Source: Hetaerina americana
Lineage: Eukaryota; Arthropoda; Insecta; Odonata; Calopterygidae
Direction: 5' to 3'
Length of the DNA: 64,000 bases
Assembly: GCA_022747635.1 (NCBI GenBank)
Contig: JAKTNV010000002.1
Span: 107,924,869-107,988,868, forward strand
Part shown: positions 12,166 to 23,300 of the stretch, piece by piece
How positions within the stretch are numbered: position 1 is the first letter of the stretch
Layout of the letters: the number at the start of each line of letters is the position of its first letter
Notes under the pieces: generated by a model
The model's input: only the letters and a program-made list of their open reading frames with translations
Told to the model about the DNA's origin: nothing
Database searches by the model: none
Translations under genes and position numbers: made by a program

Positions 12166-15100
12166 TGTGCGCACATTTTGAGATGGCATTTAGAATTTAC
12201 CCCAAAACAAGGTACTTGCAATTTCATTTTGTGTATATTCTTGTGGCTTAATCAACAGCAGAACATTATCAACAAAAATCGATTTTACTTAGTTGAGTAA
12301 AAAATACAATAATTAACAAAGTTATTACCCCTAATTTTCAGTGGCACTAAAATGGTTATAATCAACAATTCTATATCTTCATAAAGTAGCCAAAATGAAA
12401 ATGTAGTCGACTCCTGAGCCCTCCTTACCTTGCAACTGCGATTCATCCCCTCCCAGGCATCCTTCCTCCTGAGGAACGTCAATGTGCCACTCCTCCTTAA
12501 TGACCAATTCCTCATTGAAGGACAAGCGTAATTCATCATCCTGCGATTGATCCTGGAAAGTCACAGACAAAGAAAATATAGATGCCAAAAATTCAGCAAA
12601 TGTCTACCCAACTATCATACCTTTAATTTAAAATTGTATTCATATTTAAATCTCAAATAATAATTTTTGCATTTACTATATTAAAACAAAATATATTTCT
12701 GCATGTATCATCAAAAAACTTTCTCTTCATAAAGTGAAAGAATTTCCTGGGTTGACAAAAATATTTACCTTCTCTTAATAACTAATACAATCAGGAGAAT
12801 AGGATCAGCAGTCCATTTGGGTCATTAAAGGTGTAGTGAAATGAAAGGAAAATAAACCACAAAGTGCAAAAGGCATTGTAATTGGGGAGAAGGGAGGGGA
12901 TTGTTGGAAGAATTCCAATGGAGACAGAAGAGAATAAAAATGGATGCTAAGATCATATTGATCGGCAGTAGGATGTTTGAGACTGTGATATACGTAGTCT
13001 GCCCAATTTATATGCAACTAGTGCAATCTGGCAGCCATGATGTGGACTATAGCCCCACCCACTAGCCGCGCTAGTTGCCCAAGACCCAATGAGCCATCTG
13101 TGCTTTGTGGATCGTCGAGTGGCGGGTATGGTGCCAAATATGTTACTTTCTGTTGTCTTTTTTTTACTGCTTGTCAAAAAGTAGAATAAATAAAATCACA
13201 GAGCAACGACTCAACATCAAGTTTTTGGTGAATATTGGTAAAAATTATCGAAAAATTACTGAAACGTTGACAGCTGTTTACTGTGATGATGCACTGGAGA
13301 AAATGTGTTTTCAATTGGACTAGGCATTATAAAGATGGCAACAAGATGTCACCAATGATGAAGGGCTTGGATGACCTTCAACCACCTGTGTTGATGACAA
13401 CCTCGATAAGGTGTGGTCCCTTAGCCTCACCAATTGTTGAAAAACTTTCCGAATAATAGCTGATGAACTGAATTAAGGAAAATTAAGAGTGCACACTTTT
13501 TTTACAGAACAATTGGCTTTAAAAAAACTGCATGCCAAAATTGTGTACATTCAGCATTGATTGTTTGCCAGTTTCTGGCAAAAAATTCAACTGCCATCCT
13601 TGACCATCCTCTTTATTTGCCAGAACTTGCCCTGTGTGACTCTTTCATATTCTCAAAATGCAAAAATGTGATTAGTGAACATCACTGGAAAGAATAAGAC
13701 ACCATAAAGCAATAAACGGCAAGACAACTAAAAGCCTAACTGCCAAAGACTTCCAATGGTGCTTTAGGCAGCGGAAAAGAAGACGGAATAAGTGCATTAC
13801 AACAAATGGAGAGTACTTTAAAGGGGACAAAATCAGTGTAGCCTAAATTTTGCAAAATAAAGTGTTTATGGCCTCAGTTTGCGTATCTATTACACAGGGC
13901 AGAGTATATTAATGGGAGAATATAAAGGAAAACAAGGAAATATGGGTAGAAATGAGAAAGATAGGGATTTCAGACAGGCTGAAAGAAGGAAGGAAGCACG
14001 TGGTCCATTATGGAAGTAATGAACAATGTGGTCGGGGTCTGCCCTTCCAATGCAGCCATTTGCCAGTTTGTTTGCAACGGCCTGAGTGGAAATACGTGCC
14101 TCCTCGTGAAGTGTGTTCATCGACTTTGTAACACGGCACATGAAACATTCAAGCTCCATCATGACAATGCCCCCTGCCACACACAATTCCTTTGGCCACA
14201 GATCTTTCATCATTACACACTTCCTGGCCCCGTGCACCACTAGGAAAGCATAGAGAGACTGTAGAAATTATCCAAAAGCATGTTTTAATGCTCCAGAGAG
14301 ACATTCCTGTCAAGAGGAAATTTATTTTGCCTTCAGGGCATGGCAGAGACGCCTCTGCAAGTGTATTGATGCAGGGGGAGAGTTTATGGAAATATTTTAT
14401 GCATTTGTACAAGTAAAGTGATCAATAAATCCATTGTTACCCAGGAATGCGGACTACTTTTATACTAGACCACGTACGTGCACTTACCAAATTCCCGGCT
14501 TCTACATTGTCCGACGTATTACTGCAACCTTCCCGCATTGATGCATCAATATCCCTTACCGGAGAAGTAGAGCATCCACTGCCAGCGTCAATCTCCACTT
14601 TGACACGGATCTTGTCATCAAGGACATCCACATCCCTTTTGTCAATAGCATCACTGACAATCCGGTCGCCAGAAAACTCTTTTTGGATTTCACTGGGAAA
14701 CTAATGCAATATATATCATTTTAACTAATTAAATATCGTCAACATTTCAAAACTGAGAGCATCAGGGCAACAATTCCTTCTGTCTAGACTGTTTTACATA
14801 AATCTGGCACAAGAACTATTAGGGACTCCCTCATTTTACAATTCATATGACACTTGTACCTAAGGGTAATTGAATTCCTTGCAACAAATATTCATAAAAG
14901 GGGTTACATATGATGGTCTACAATTTAAGAGTTAGTTATGTTTGGGACACAGAAATAGAACGCTGTTGTTTTTTGTTAATATTGAACTAGAAAAACAACA
15001 GCGGTTAGTTGTAATAGTTAAATAATAAACTGGGTTAAATAATATTTGCATTAAAAGAACCACTGTGAAGACGTGGCGCGAATAAAATAAATGATTTAAA

Positions 15101-15961
15101 ACTCTGTCAGGAAGTAAGTAGGGAAAATCGTAGGCTAAATTATTCATTCAAATAGCCAATTTTTTGCTCAACGTCTAAGTTATTTTTACCGTTAACTCTG
15201 AAAAATAAAAGAAACTGCATTTTCAAAAATGTTTAAAACAAAAATTATCTCGGGTGATACGTTTTCCGATAAATTAAACTAGAATTAAACTTCATCCAAT
15301 TTTCCCTTCTGGGAGAGTGAGCCTTTTCGCTAACCTCTACGATTGATCATAATAATCGTAGTTACGAGAAAATGGTTTTTTACCCATTAATCACTGAATA
15401 TGGCACAAAATATAAATTTTTACCAAATATGTCTTCTCTACTGACATGTTTAAATTTAATGGATATAACTGACCTTCTCTCGATTGGTTATCCAGTCTTT
15501 CGCTGCATAATTGCACCCTTTTTGGATACGATTATAGAAAACAGACAAACACTCGGCACATCGACGCTTAAACAGCCGGAATTCCGTAAGCTTTTCCATA
15601 CAGTTAGAACACACCAACCAGGGATAATTTGCATCTTCCACAACCTAATAAAATATTTCATTAACAGATATTAACTATGAAATGCACAAAATTCCTTTTC
15701 CTCGAAAAAGAATATACTTTTTGGCAACAGCCTACGGAATATATAAACCAACTACTAAATCATTTAACCGAAGATTTCTTACGAACATAATTTGCACAAA
15801 CACGTCACACGGACAATTCTACTTACTTTAACATCTATTAAATCCTCTATAGTCTTTTCCAGCATGAATTGTAATTTACTGTTCTCGCCAAAAACATTCA
15901 TCAACAGTCCGCGACTGTTTAAACACAATCTGCAGAGTTTAAATTCAGCTTTATCGCACAT
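8263..15961 (-). CDS. Gene A: ZAD-C2H2 zinc-finger protein, five coding exons
   Basis: Assembled on the minus strand as 15961-15827, 15644-15474, 14700-14488, 12552-12429 and 9371-8263, giving about 583 aa. Every junction has GT..AG borders and keeps phase (0, 0, 0, 1). Residues 1-102 form a ZAD, an insect zinc-associated dimerisation domain, with Cys10, Cys13, Cys57 and Cys60 as the likely zinc ligands. Residues 103-215 are an acidic linker, and about 230-555 carry eleven C2H2 fingers, several joined by TGEKP-type linkers. By family analogy the product is a nuclear DNA-binding regulator that dimerises through its ZAD; the target is unknown. Start MCDKAEF was chosen because it is shared with genes B and A'. 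AATAAA signals on the minus strand lie at 8137-8142 and 8046-8051. Introns carry N1 and mariner insertions, none disturbing an exon. Confidence 0.85.
9514..12130 (+). mobile_element. N1 non-LTR retrotransposon, copy b (5'-truncated, dead)
   Basis: This copy lies in gene A intron 4, antisense to the gene. It starts inside the endonuclease domain, shown by LVIINSWFRYHKRHRY and GADADSDHNFV, where the DSDHN string carries catalytic Asp and His. It continues through the reverse transcriptase with SRANDYVGDDQFVFRK, FDRGHWEKL, VRQGCPLPPVLF and a CADD active-site box, and ends near 12110 with CCTAATAATAG running into a TA/TG microsatellite. Stops and frameshifts occur throughout, for example at 10333, 11047 and 11347. 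The family is APE-type; its clade was not resolved. Confidence 0.85.
12121..12178. repeat. TA/TG/CG microsatellite
   Basis: An alternating purine-pyrimidine tract of TA, then TG, with CG interruptions. It sits directly at the 3' end of N1 copy b, and a similar tract follows copy e, so it probably arose from the element's simple-repeat tail. Confidence 0.85.
12429..12552 (-). CDS. Gene A exon 4 (acidic linker)
   Basis: The 124-bp exon has a polypyrimidine tract and CAG acceptor (CTTTCCAG) and a CAAG/GTAAGG donor. It encodes DQSQDDELRLSFNEEL and continues with an acidic, Gly-rich stretch. Gene B exon 4 has exactly the same length and phase and begins DYSKYVELHLS, which supports both models. 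Confidence 0.8.
12884..12996 (+). pseudogene. N1 3' fragment, left part (split by a mariner)
   Basis: The phrases GGGGAGAAGGGAGGGGATTG and GATCGGCAGTAGGATG match the 3' coding region of N1 copies b and e. The fragment is interrupted at TA (12995-12996) by the mariner that follows and resumes at 13907-13986. Confidence 0.65.
12997..13904 (+). mobile_element. Mariner element, second family, internally deleted
   Basis: The element is about 0.9 kb and is flanked by TA at 12995-12996 and 13905-13906. The left end GTCTGCCCAATTTATATGCA and the reverse complement of the right end (CTCTGCCCTGTGTAATAGAT) are recognisable inverted repeats. From 13195 the plus strand encodes EQRLNIKFLVNIGKNYRKI and YCDDALEK, the mariner DNA-binding start. 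Later blocks are HTFFTEQLALKKLHAKIV and a degraded PEL-ALCDSFIF block holding the third catalytic aspartate. The central part with the first two catalytic residues is missing, and stops are common. Confidence 0.75.
13907..13986 (+). pseudogene. N1 3' fragment, right part
   Basis: This resumes the N1 3' sequence interrupted at 12996, with GGGAGAATATAAAGGAAAAC and a run of GAAGGAAGGAAG as at 22210-22280. Together with 12884-12996 it brackets the mariner insertion. Confidence 0.6.
13990..14435 (+). pseudogene. Mariner-like transposase relic, third copy
   Basis: The plus strand contains FKLHHDNAPCHTQFLW, the mariner block around the second catalytic aspartate, and near the end CIDAGGEFMEIFYAF, which matches the usual C-terminal block. 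The intervening sequence is shifted and stopped. The relic ends just before gene A exon 3. Confidence 0.55.
14488..14700 (-). CDS. Gene A exon 3 (linker)
   Basis: The exon is 213 bp, phase 0 at both ends, with a GCATTAG acceptor and GTAAGTGC donor. It encodes FPSEIQKEFSGDRIV at the start and EGCSNTSDNVEAGNL at the end. The corresponding gene B exon begins SPSEIKKEID and ends GCSHWSDNKESGNL, so the ends are conserved while the middle differs in length by three codons. Confidence 0.8.
14701..15473. other. Gene A intron 2
   Basis: AT-rich intron. I looked here for a counterpart of the extra gene B exon at 19908-20126 and found none. Confidence 0.5.
15474..15644 (-). CDS. Gene A exon 2: second half of the ZAD
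   Basis: The exon has 171 bp and 57 codons. It opens VVEDANYPWLVCSNCMEKL, which carries the second cysteine pair of the ZAD, and continues with FRLFKRRCAECLSVFYNRI, the long helix used for dimer contacts in this family. The donor is GTCAGT, shared with gene B. Confidence 0.9.
15827..15961 (-). CDS. Gene A exon 1: start and first half of the ZAD
   Basis: The exon has 135 bp and 45 codons, from MCDKAEFKLCRLCLNSRG to TIEDLIDVK, with a GTAAGT donor. It holds the first cysteine pair, CRLC. The frame is open upstream to 16033, but the start at 15961 is shared by all copies in the window. A conserved CAG followed by TAAATC lies 36 to 41 bases upstream and may be a 5'-UTR splice acceptor. Confidence 0.85.
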
Positions 15962-17452
15962 CCTGATCGTTTGAAAGTACTCCAAATGATTTACTGAGGA
16001 ACCTAACGTTAAAAGTATGATAACAATGTTCACAATTTACTTTAATTAGTATTCAAAGTCACTAAAACAACATTTGCATACAAAATAAGCACCTTCCCAG
16101 CTGGGCACTTGCATTTCGTTATTCATCTTTTCATTTTATTACCGAAGTTTTTCTTGACATTCAATGGATTTACAAGAAAAGAGTGAATCTTAATCCGGGT
16201 CACATATATGAACACATGTATCGGAATAATTAGACGTACCACGTAACTAAAAGGCCTAAAATTACATGCAGCTTATTTTGAGATGTTAATGAGCTGATGG
16301 AGTATCACAGGCATCGTTTAATATTAAGTTGACACGGATAAAAAAAGATTCAATTCGTCAATGTCCGGGTCCTACGTCTCTAAGATTCAGTTCTCCAAGA
16401 AGGATGTCGTCATGAAGGAATTAAATTGAATGACACCTCAGTAGGACTTGGAAAATTTATAAATTAATCTGGAGCTATGACTGCTATCTGTGTGAAAACT
16501 GATTTTGGGCGCTAAAATTGAAAATACGGATATCCAAATAAATGATCTTAGGAAGACTTTTTATAATTTATTCCAGGATTTCTAAGTTTATTTAAATGCC
16601 TTTAAAGTTTGATGCACTTTTCTTTTACGAAAGCCTAACAGTTGGTTAAAATATTCATTAGATTCTTTTCATTACCGTGACAATATGTGATAGGGACCTA
16701 ACATGGTGCATCAATTACATTAGGCTATGCAAGTCCACTGCCTAGGGTGAATAAGCTTACCTATTAATATTTTAATCATTAATGCTACCTTTAAACATTT
16801 CAAAGATGCTTAAAGAGATTTTAGGGCAAGTATCGACTTCTAAACAATTTGGCCCGCATCAACGCTCGAAGAATCATTTCGACGTTTATTAATTATGGAA
16901 CTGAATGGAAACCCAGCACAGTAGAACTTTTAATATTACTCTAAAGCTACAACACATAGCAACTAATGCTTACTTATGTTTATGCTTATTCTTTCATTTT
17001 GACATCGCAAACAAGGCCTTTATGAATCCTTTGACCCGGGTATTTCGAATAAATGAATGGAAAATTGACGAACATTATTTTATCAATGTCCTCTTAGTAT
17101 CAAAGAAAGCCTGTCCAGCTTCATCACCTAATGAAAATATCATAAGTGGTCCATTTTCGCTTTCCGTCACCAAATAACTAGACATCATCTAATTGGCCCG
17201 AAATATGTGTGATTCGGATTAAGATCCTCTCTTCCCATATCCATCGATACCATTGCCATTCAAAAGAACTTCTCAAATGAGTGGAACAGATGAAGGACGA
17301 AATGCAACTGCCCAGCTGTTAAGTTGTTTACCTTGTGGTTTCTGCTGTTTTAATATCTTTGAATACTATTTCGAATATATTGTGACGTATTGCATTATTA
17401 TTTCAAGTTAGATTGTCCAGTAAATCTTTCAGATTACTCTGAAACCTTCATA
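15962..17452. promoter_or_regulatory. Shared upstream region between genes A and B
   Basis: The start codons of genes A and B point away from each other across 1491 bases. The region contains no coding sequence but is recognisably conserved in the inverted copy (62540-63896), strikingly at 16195-16330 against 63545-63665. It probably contains two promoters or a bidirectional one plus 5'-UTR exons. No TATA box or initiator could be assigned with confidence. Confidence 0.5.
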
Positions 17453-17587
17453 ATGTGCGATAAAGCCGAATTTGAAGTCTGCAGATTGTGTTTAAATAGT
17501 CGTGGACTGTTGATAAATGTTTTCGGGGAAAACAGGACACTACGAATCATGTTGGAAAAGACTATAGAGGATTTAATAGGTGTTAAA
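17453..17587 (+). CDS. Gene B exon 1: start and first half of the ZAD
   Basis: The exon has 135 bp, reads MCDKAEFEVCRLCLNSRG to TIEDLIGVK and is followed by GTAAGT. Length and phase equal gene A exon 1. An upstream in-frame ATG at 17390 is not conserved as a start in the other copies. Confidence 0.85.
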
Positions 17588-20340
17588 GTAAGTAGAGTTG
17601 TCCGTGTGACGTGTTTTTTTAAATTATGTTTGTAAGAAATCTTCGGTTAAATGATTTAGTAGTTGGTTTATATATTCCGTACACTGTTGTCAAAAAGTGT
17701 ATTCTTATTCGGGGAGAAGGAGTTTTGTGCATTTCATTGTTACTATCTGTTGATGAAATATTTTATTAGGTTGTGGAAGATGCAAATTATCCCTGGTTGG
17801 TGTGTTCTAACTGCATGGAGAAGCTTACGGAATTCCGGCTGTTTAAGCGTCGATGTGCCGAGTGTTTGTCTGTTTTCTATAATCGCATTCAAAAGGGGTT
17901 CAATCCTGCAACAAAAGACTGGGTAACCAATCGAGAGAAGGTCAGTTTTATCTATTAAATTGAACGATATTGGCAACGAAGACATATTTGGTCAAAAATT
18001 AATATTTCGTTGCATCTTCTTTGATGAAGTTGCAGGAAAACCATTTTCGTTTCAGTTCGATCGTTAAATCAAATGTAATTGTTTAAAAATTTAGCGAATA
18101 TGGTCTATCTTCTGGAAGGGAAGAATTATTTATTTGAAACATTAAATTTTAATTTCTCGGATGATTTGTTACGAGAGGGTGTTATTAAAAAGCTTTTTTC
18201 ATGCAGTTTCTTTTACTTCCCAAAATGAACGAAAAAATCACGATACCATTTATTATAAAATTTCTGGTAATGAATAGTTTATCCGATGAATTTTGATTCT
18301 TACTTACTAAGTCGGTTTTAGCCTTTCATTTATTAATTCTGTCCAAAACAGCACCACACCAAATACGTTGGTCATTAAGCATGCAGTCGGCCCGCTGTAT
18401 AGTGCACCAATCTCACCCTTTCACTCTAGACTATCCATATCCTCACACTTTGTCTTCACAATGATTCGTTTTATCTTAATGTTATTTATCTCGATTTATT
18501 ATTTAACCAATTGTGCTTTCTTCTATAAAACGTTCTATGCATTCTTCCATTTCCTTGTTTCGTCTATCTTTCTAATTAACTCATCAATAAATCCATGGTT
18601 CCCTCTTTATTTTTGTTATTAAAAGTTCCGATATTTTTGTTTGTTGGTTTTGTAATTCCTTTTTGAATGTATTTCAATTTTTCCTTGGTGGTCCCCAGCT
18701 CCTTTCCCTCACTCATGATAACCTTATGTTCCAATTCATAATACACCGACCCTGCCTTACCTTTTTGAATTGCATCCTAGAGTTCATGAATATTTAATTG
18801 TAATCAGATTCTGTATCTACTCCTGGGAAATTGCAAATGAATCTTGTTGTTCCAAAAGCTGTGCCTAAAAATAATTATTATCTAAATGATACCTTTCTGA
18901 GTCACCTGGAATCATTTTTCCTGTATACATACAGCTTTTGTGGTTCCTAACCCAAGTGTTGGTGATGACCCTGTCTATGCCCTGCAGAACTCAATTGCTT
19001 TCTACCTGCAGTCATACCTCGTACCAAACCCATTGTTCCCCACCTCATCACCATCACTGCCTTTGCCTTTTATTGAATTCCAATCCCCTATCGCTAAATC
19101 CTAAATATTTACCTACTGGAACACGTTCCCTATGTTGTCCTCTAAATAATGATGTATCCTTTTGACTCCTTCCTCCTTATGATATATTGGTGGAGTGTAT
19201 ACCTGAACAATGATTAACTGTATCCATTCTCTGTGTACTTCTCTCAATGTGCATAATGAATGTGTCTGTCCATATGTATTTATTTTTATGTATGCATGTA
19301 ATTATAAATTTTATGCCTAACCTTGTATGAATACGATGGTGGGATACATGGAAGAAGGACCTTGTCTCAATGTTGCCCAAATAAAGACCTCTATCTATCT
19401 ACCAATAATATCTTATCACTCACTGGGGCTAAGGGTACTATGGTTCTGCCAACATTAATATGAAATATTATGCTTTTATAGGAATTTTTATCAATATCAT
19501 GGTCATCCCAACATATGGTGCCATTAGTATTCAGGGTTTAGGTGCTCTGTATTTTTTTAGTGCCAGGCTCCATCTAAGGCTCCATACCTTCATATCAAAG
19601 GTTTTTGCAATAAATTATTTGAAGTTTAATTCACTGTTATTCATTCTTAATGTTTCTTTCCTATCTGCAAGTGATTTAAAAATAGGGAAAAGGTAGTCAA
19701 GTGTTTGATTACCTGGCATGCCATAATAGACATTAAATTAATGCTCTGCCATTTTACCATAGGTGGCACAGGAAATTGATCTGCCATTCTCCCCTTATTA
19801 ATACCCTGCTAATGGGTGAATATCACATGATGGGCATAGTATTTGATGAACCTTATCATCATCCATGAAACTGACCTGCTTAAATTCCTGTGCTTATCAC
19901 TTAAAAGGAGGGGAGTGATGTCCTGAACAATGACAATAAGGGTGCAGAAAGTGCTGGAGACAACTTTGTTGAAGGAACATTGAGCAAAAATTGGGCATTG
20001 AGTACTGCCGCAGAAGCTGTCAGTCCTTCAGTGCATAAAGCAATGTTGCAGATGCAGGACACTAATAAAGCTGGCAGTCAGCTACATTTTACATCTGATA
20101 ATAATTTTAATGAATTGGTGATTGAGGTGAGTAAATTGGGTAGTTATTTTGCAATTTTGCACTGTAATCAATACCGATAATTTATCCAAAGTTGATTATT
20201 AAGGTGTATAAATGGTGTGAGATTTTATTTCTTGGTTCACAGGGTTTAGTAATGCTTCAGAATTCATTTAATGTCCCTACCAAAACTTGCACTTATATGG
20301 TACACATGAAATGGTGTGTGGGTAAATATAAATATGTATG

Positions 20341-20382
<42 letters not shown>

Positions 20383-23300
20383 GGAACCGTCAACGCTAAA
20401 AGGACTAGGAAACCATGGATCACGGATAAGATGATTACAAAGATGGATGAGCAGCGAAAATGGAAAAATGTAAATACAGAATTAGGCAAAATGAAGTGCA
20501 AAGAATTAAACAATAAATTGAGGCGGGCAACAAATAAAGCAAAAGAAGCATGATGGAAGATGCAGTGTGAGTATATGGAAAGTCTGCAGAGGAAGGGTGA
20601 AATCGGTGCGCTGTACAGCAAAGTTAAATCTTTATCGGGAAGTAAGAAAGGGAGATCAATGATAGCAGTGAGAGATAAGGTGGGTAGGGTAATAGTTGAC
20701 ACAGGAAAGATCCAAGAGAGATGGAAGGAATATATAGAAGAACTGTATAGTAAAGAGCTTAGACCAACAAAGTTAGGCATTGAAAAGGAACATGACGTAG
20801 AGGAAGATAGCTTAGGTCCAGGCATAATAGACAATGAGATAGAAAGGGCATTAAGGGAGATGAAACTAAATAAGGCCGTCGGGGTGGATAACATTCCTGC
20901 GGAACTATTGAAATGTTTAGGAAAATGTAGGAGGAAGAGGCTATATGGGCTGATCCATTCTTTCCATGCACTCGGCCGTAGTACGTTCTTTATCTATTTA
21001 TTAATGATCCATAGTGTTTATGAGGAAGGAATATGGCCGGAAGACTTTTTGAGATCAGTTTTAGTTCCTATTCCAAAAAAGGTAAAGGCTACATCATATG
21101 AGGACTATAGGACAATAAGTTTGATATCCCACACAGCAAAAGTTGTTCTTGGGATCATAAACAAAAGGATAGAGAGTAGGGCAAATGATTACTTAGGGGA
21201 TGATCAGTTTGGGTTTAGGAAGGGAAGAGGTACGCAAGATGCCATTGCAGTAATGAGATTATTAATTGAGAGGAATATAGAACACAAACAGGAGGTCTTT
21301 GCCTGTTTCGTAGATTTCAAAAAAGCATTTGATAGAGTGAATTGGGAAAAACTAATGAGTATATTGCAGAAAATAGGAATAGATTGGAGGGAAAGGAGGC
21401 TAAGCCGCAACCTGTACATGACTCAGACTGCTCAGGTGCGAGTGGGAAACGGGGAGTCCGGTTGGGGAGTGTTAGGAAAAGGTGTAAGGCAGGGTTGCCC
21501 ATTATCACCGCTGTTGTTCAACCTGTGTGCAGAGGAAATGATTAAAGAGGCATGGGAAGAACTGGAGGTAGGAATGAAAGTGGGCGGGGAATTCGTAAAA
21601 TCAGTTAGGTTCGCCAATGACCAAGCTTAGTTTGTCAGTCAGCCAAGGGGCTGCAAGCATTGCTTAGTGAATTGGAAATTCAGTGTGACAGGTATGGGAT
21701 GAGAATCAATATTAATAAAACAAAGGTTATGCGATTTTCTAGAAAGAAAAAGGCTAAGCTTAACATTAGAATAGGAGGGCAAAAACTAGAGCAGGTAGAA
21801 CAGTTTACGTATCTCGGTAGTGTTTTGGACCAACACGGTCAAAGTAGTAAGGACGTAAGGAGAAGAATTGCACTAGGCAAAGAGGCTTTCACAAAGAGGA
21901 GAGAGTTGATGACAGGGACGTTGAGTAAGGATGTTAAGAAAAGACTCATGTAAACTTTGATATGGAGCATAGCTATATATGGTGCGGAAACGTGGTCATT
22001 GAAGCAGGAGGATAAACGTAGACTGGAGGCTTTTGAAATATGGGTGTGGAGAAGAATGGAGAAGGTGAAATGGACAGAGAAGAAAACAAACGAGGAAGTA
22101 CTTGGTATAGTGGGAGAGGAGAGGGGTTTGTTGGGAGTAATCCTATGGAGGCAGGAAAAGTGGCTGAAGGGGGTATTGACCGGCAGGGGGATGTTGAAGA
22201 CTGATTGAGGGGAGAATGTTGGACAAATGAGGAAAGGAAAGGAACAGGATAAGGATGTTAGACGGGATGAAGGGAGGAAGAAAGTACTCAGAGCTGAAGA
22301 GAGACCTGATGTAGAGTAGGATGTTGTGTTTTGCTAGGGGTCACAAATTATTTAATTAGTAATTATGTCCCTCCAAAAACCTACCTTAACCAGTAGATTA
22401 CCTAATAATAATAATATATATACACATACATACACACACACACATATATATGTTTATGTATGAAATAATTGTAACAGTAGCATATATGTATAAAATAGAA
22501 TGCAATTAAAAAGGCATGCTTCTAGAGTAGTGCATTTTTGCGAGTGTTTCTCAACTCACTCCTTTACTGTCAAAAAAAGACATTTTTGTATTCATCTTGA
22601 ACCTCTTCTGGCCCTCCTTATTAAGGCCTCTAATCACCTCAAAACTTGTAAGTAAAACAGAGCAGAGTCCCTGTAAGCCTCACAAATCATTTTCTTTGTC
22701 TTTTCAAGAGATTTTTCAGTAAAGTAGAAAACTTAGTAATTAATTGCGTAAGGCTGCTAGATTGTTAATTCCATTTCTTCGTGATACAATTGGTAATAGT
22801 GATTTACAATAACTAAGATCCTACAATTTCATTATCTTGGAGAGTGGTTTTTTTTGCAAAGCTTAGTGTCTTCATCAACTCTTAGTAATTTCTTACCTCT
22901 CCAATCAATAGGAGTGAAATGAGAAAAAAGTTCAATTGTATTACTTTAGGAACAATAATATATAAACTGTCTAATAATATATAAACCCTTTTATGAATAG
23001 TTGATAAAAGAAATTTAATTTCCAATTTTTGAATATATAACTAATTGTTTGAATAAACTCCTGCATTGTTCTCCTGCTAGAATTATGCAAAGCAGATTAA
23101 CCTGAAGGTTTTGTGTTGATGCCCTCATTTTAAAAATTTAATGAAATGATATCATTAAGTTTCCATGCATGTATGCTTTGCAATAGTCTCCCAGTGAGAT
23201 CAAGAAAGAGATTGATGACTATACAATCACCGGTGACATTATTGAGAGTACTGGAGATATCAGAGATGACATGATCATTGTCAAAAAGGAGGTTGACACG

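Larger units (their letters stand above)
15827..20010. repeat. Left copy of an inverted segmental duplication
   Basis: This block, covering the gene A start, the shared upstream region, the gene B start and part of gene B introns, reappears in reverse orientation at about 60230-64000. Exons, introns, the spacer and even an N1 fragment in the intron (18350-19265) are all shared, so the duplication postdates that insertion. Similarity looks highest in the ZAD exons and the promoter-proximal region. Confidence 0.8.

Noticed and set aside
12121..12178. Alternating purine-pyrimidine tract as a Z-DNA regulatory element
   Set aside because: Its position at the end of a retrotransposon is explained by the element's tail.
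13590..13640. PEL in place of PDL in a mariner as a lost catalytic residue
   Set aside because: The catalytic aspartate is the later one in ALCD, which is retained.
20277..20894. 205-codon minus-strand frame
   Set aside because: It is antisense to the N1 element and crosses the microsatellite; its low-complexity Ser/Leu and His/Tyr runs reflect that.
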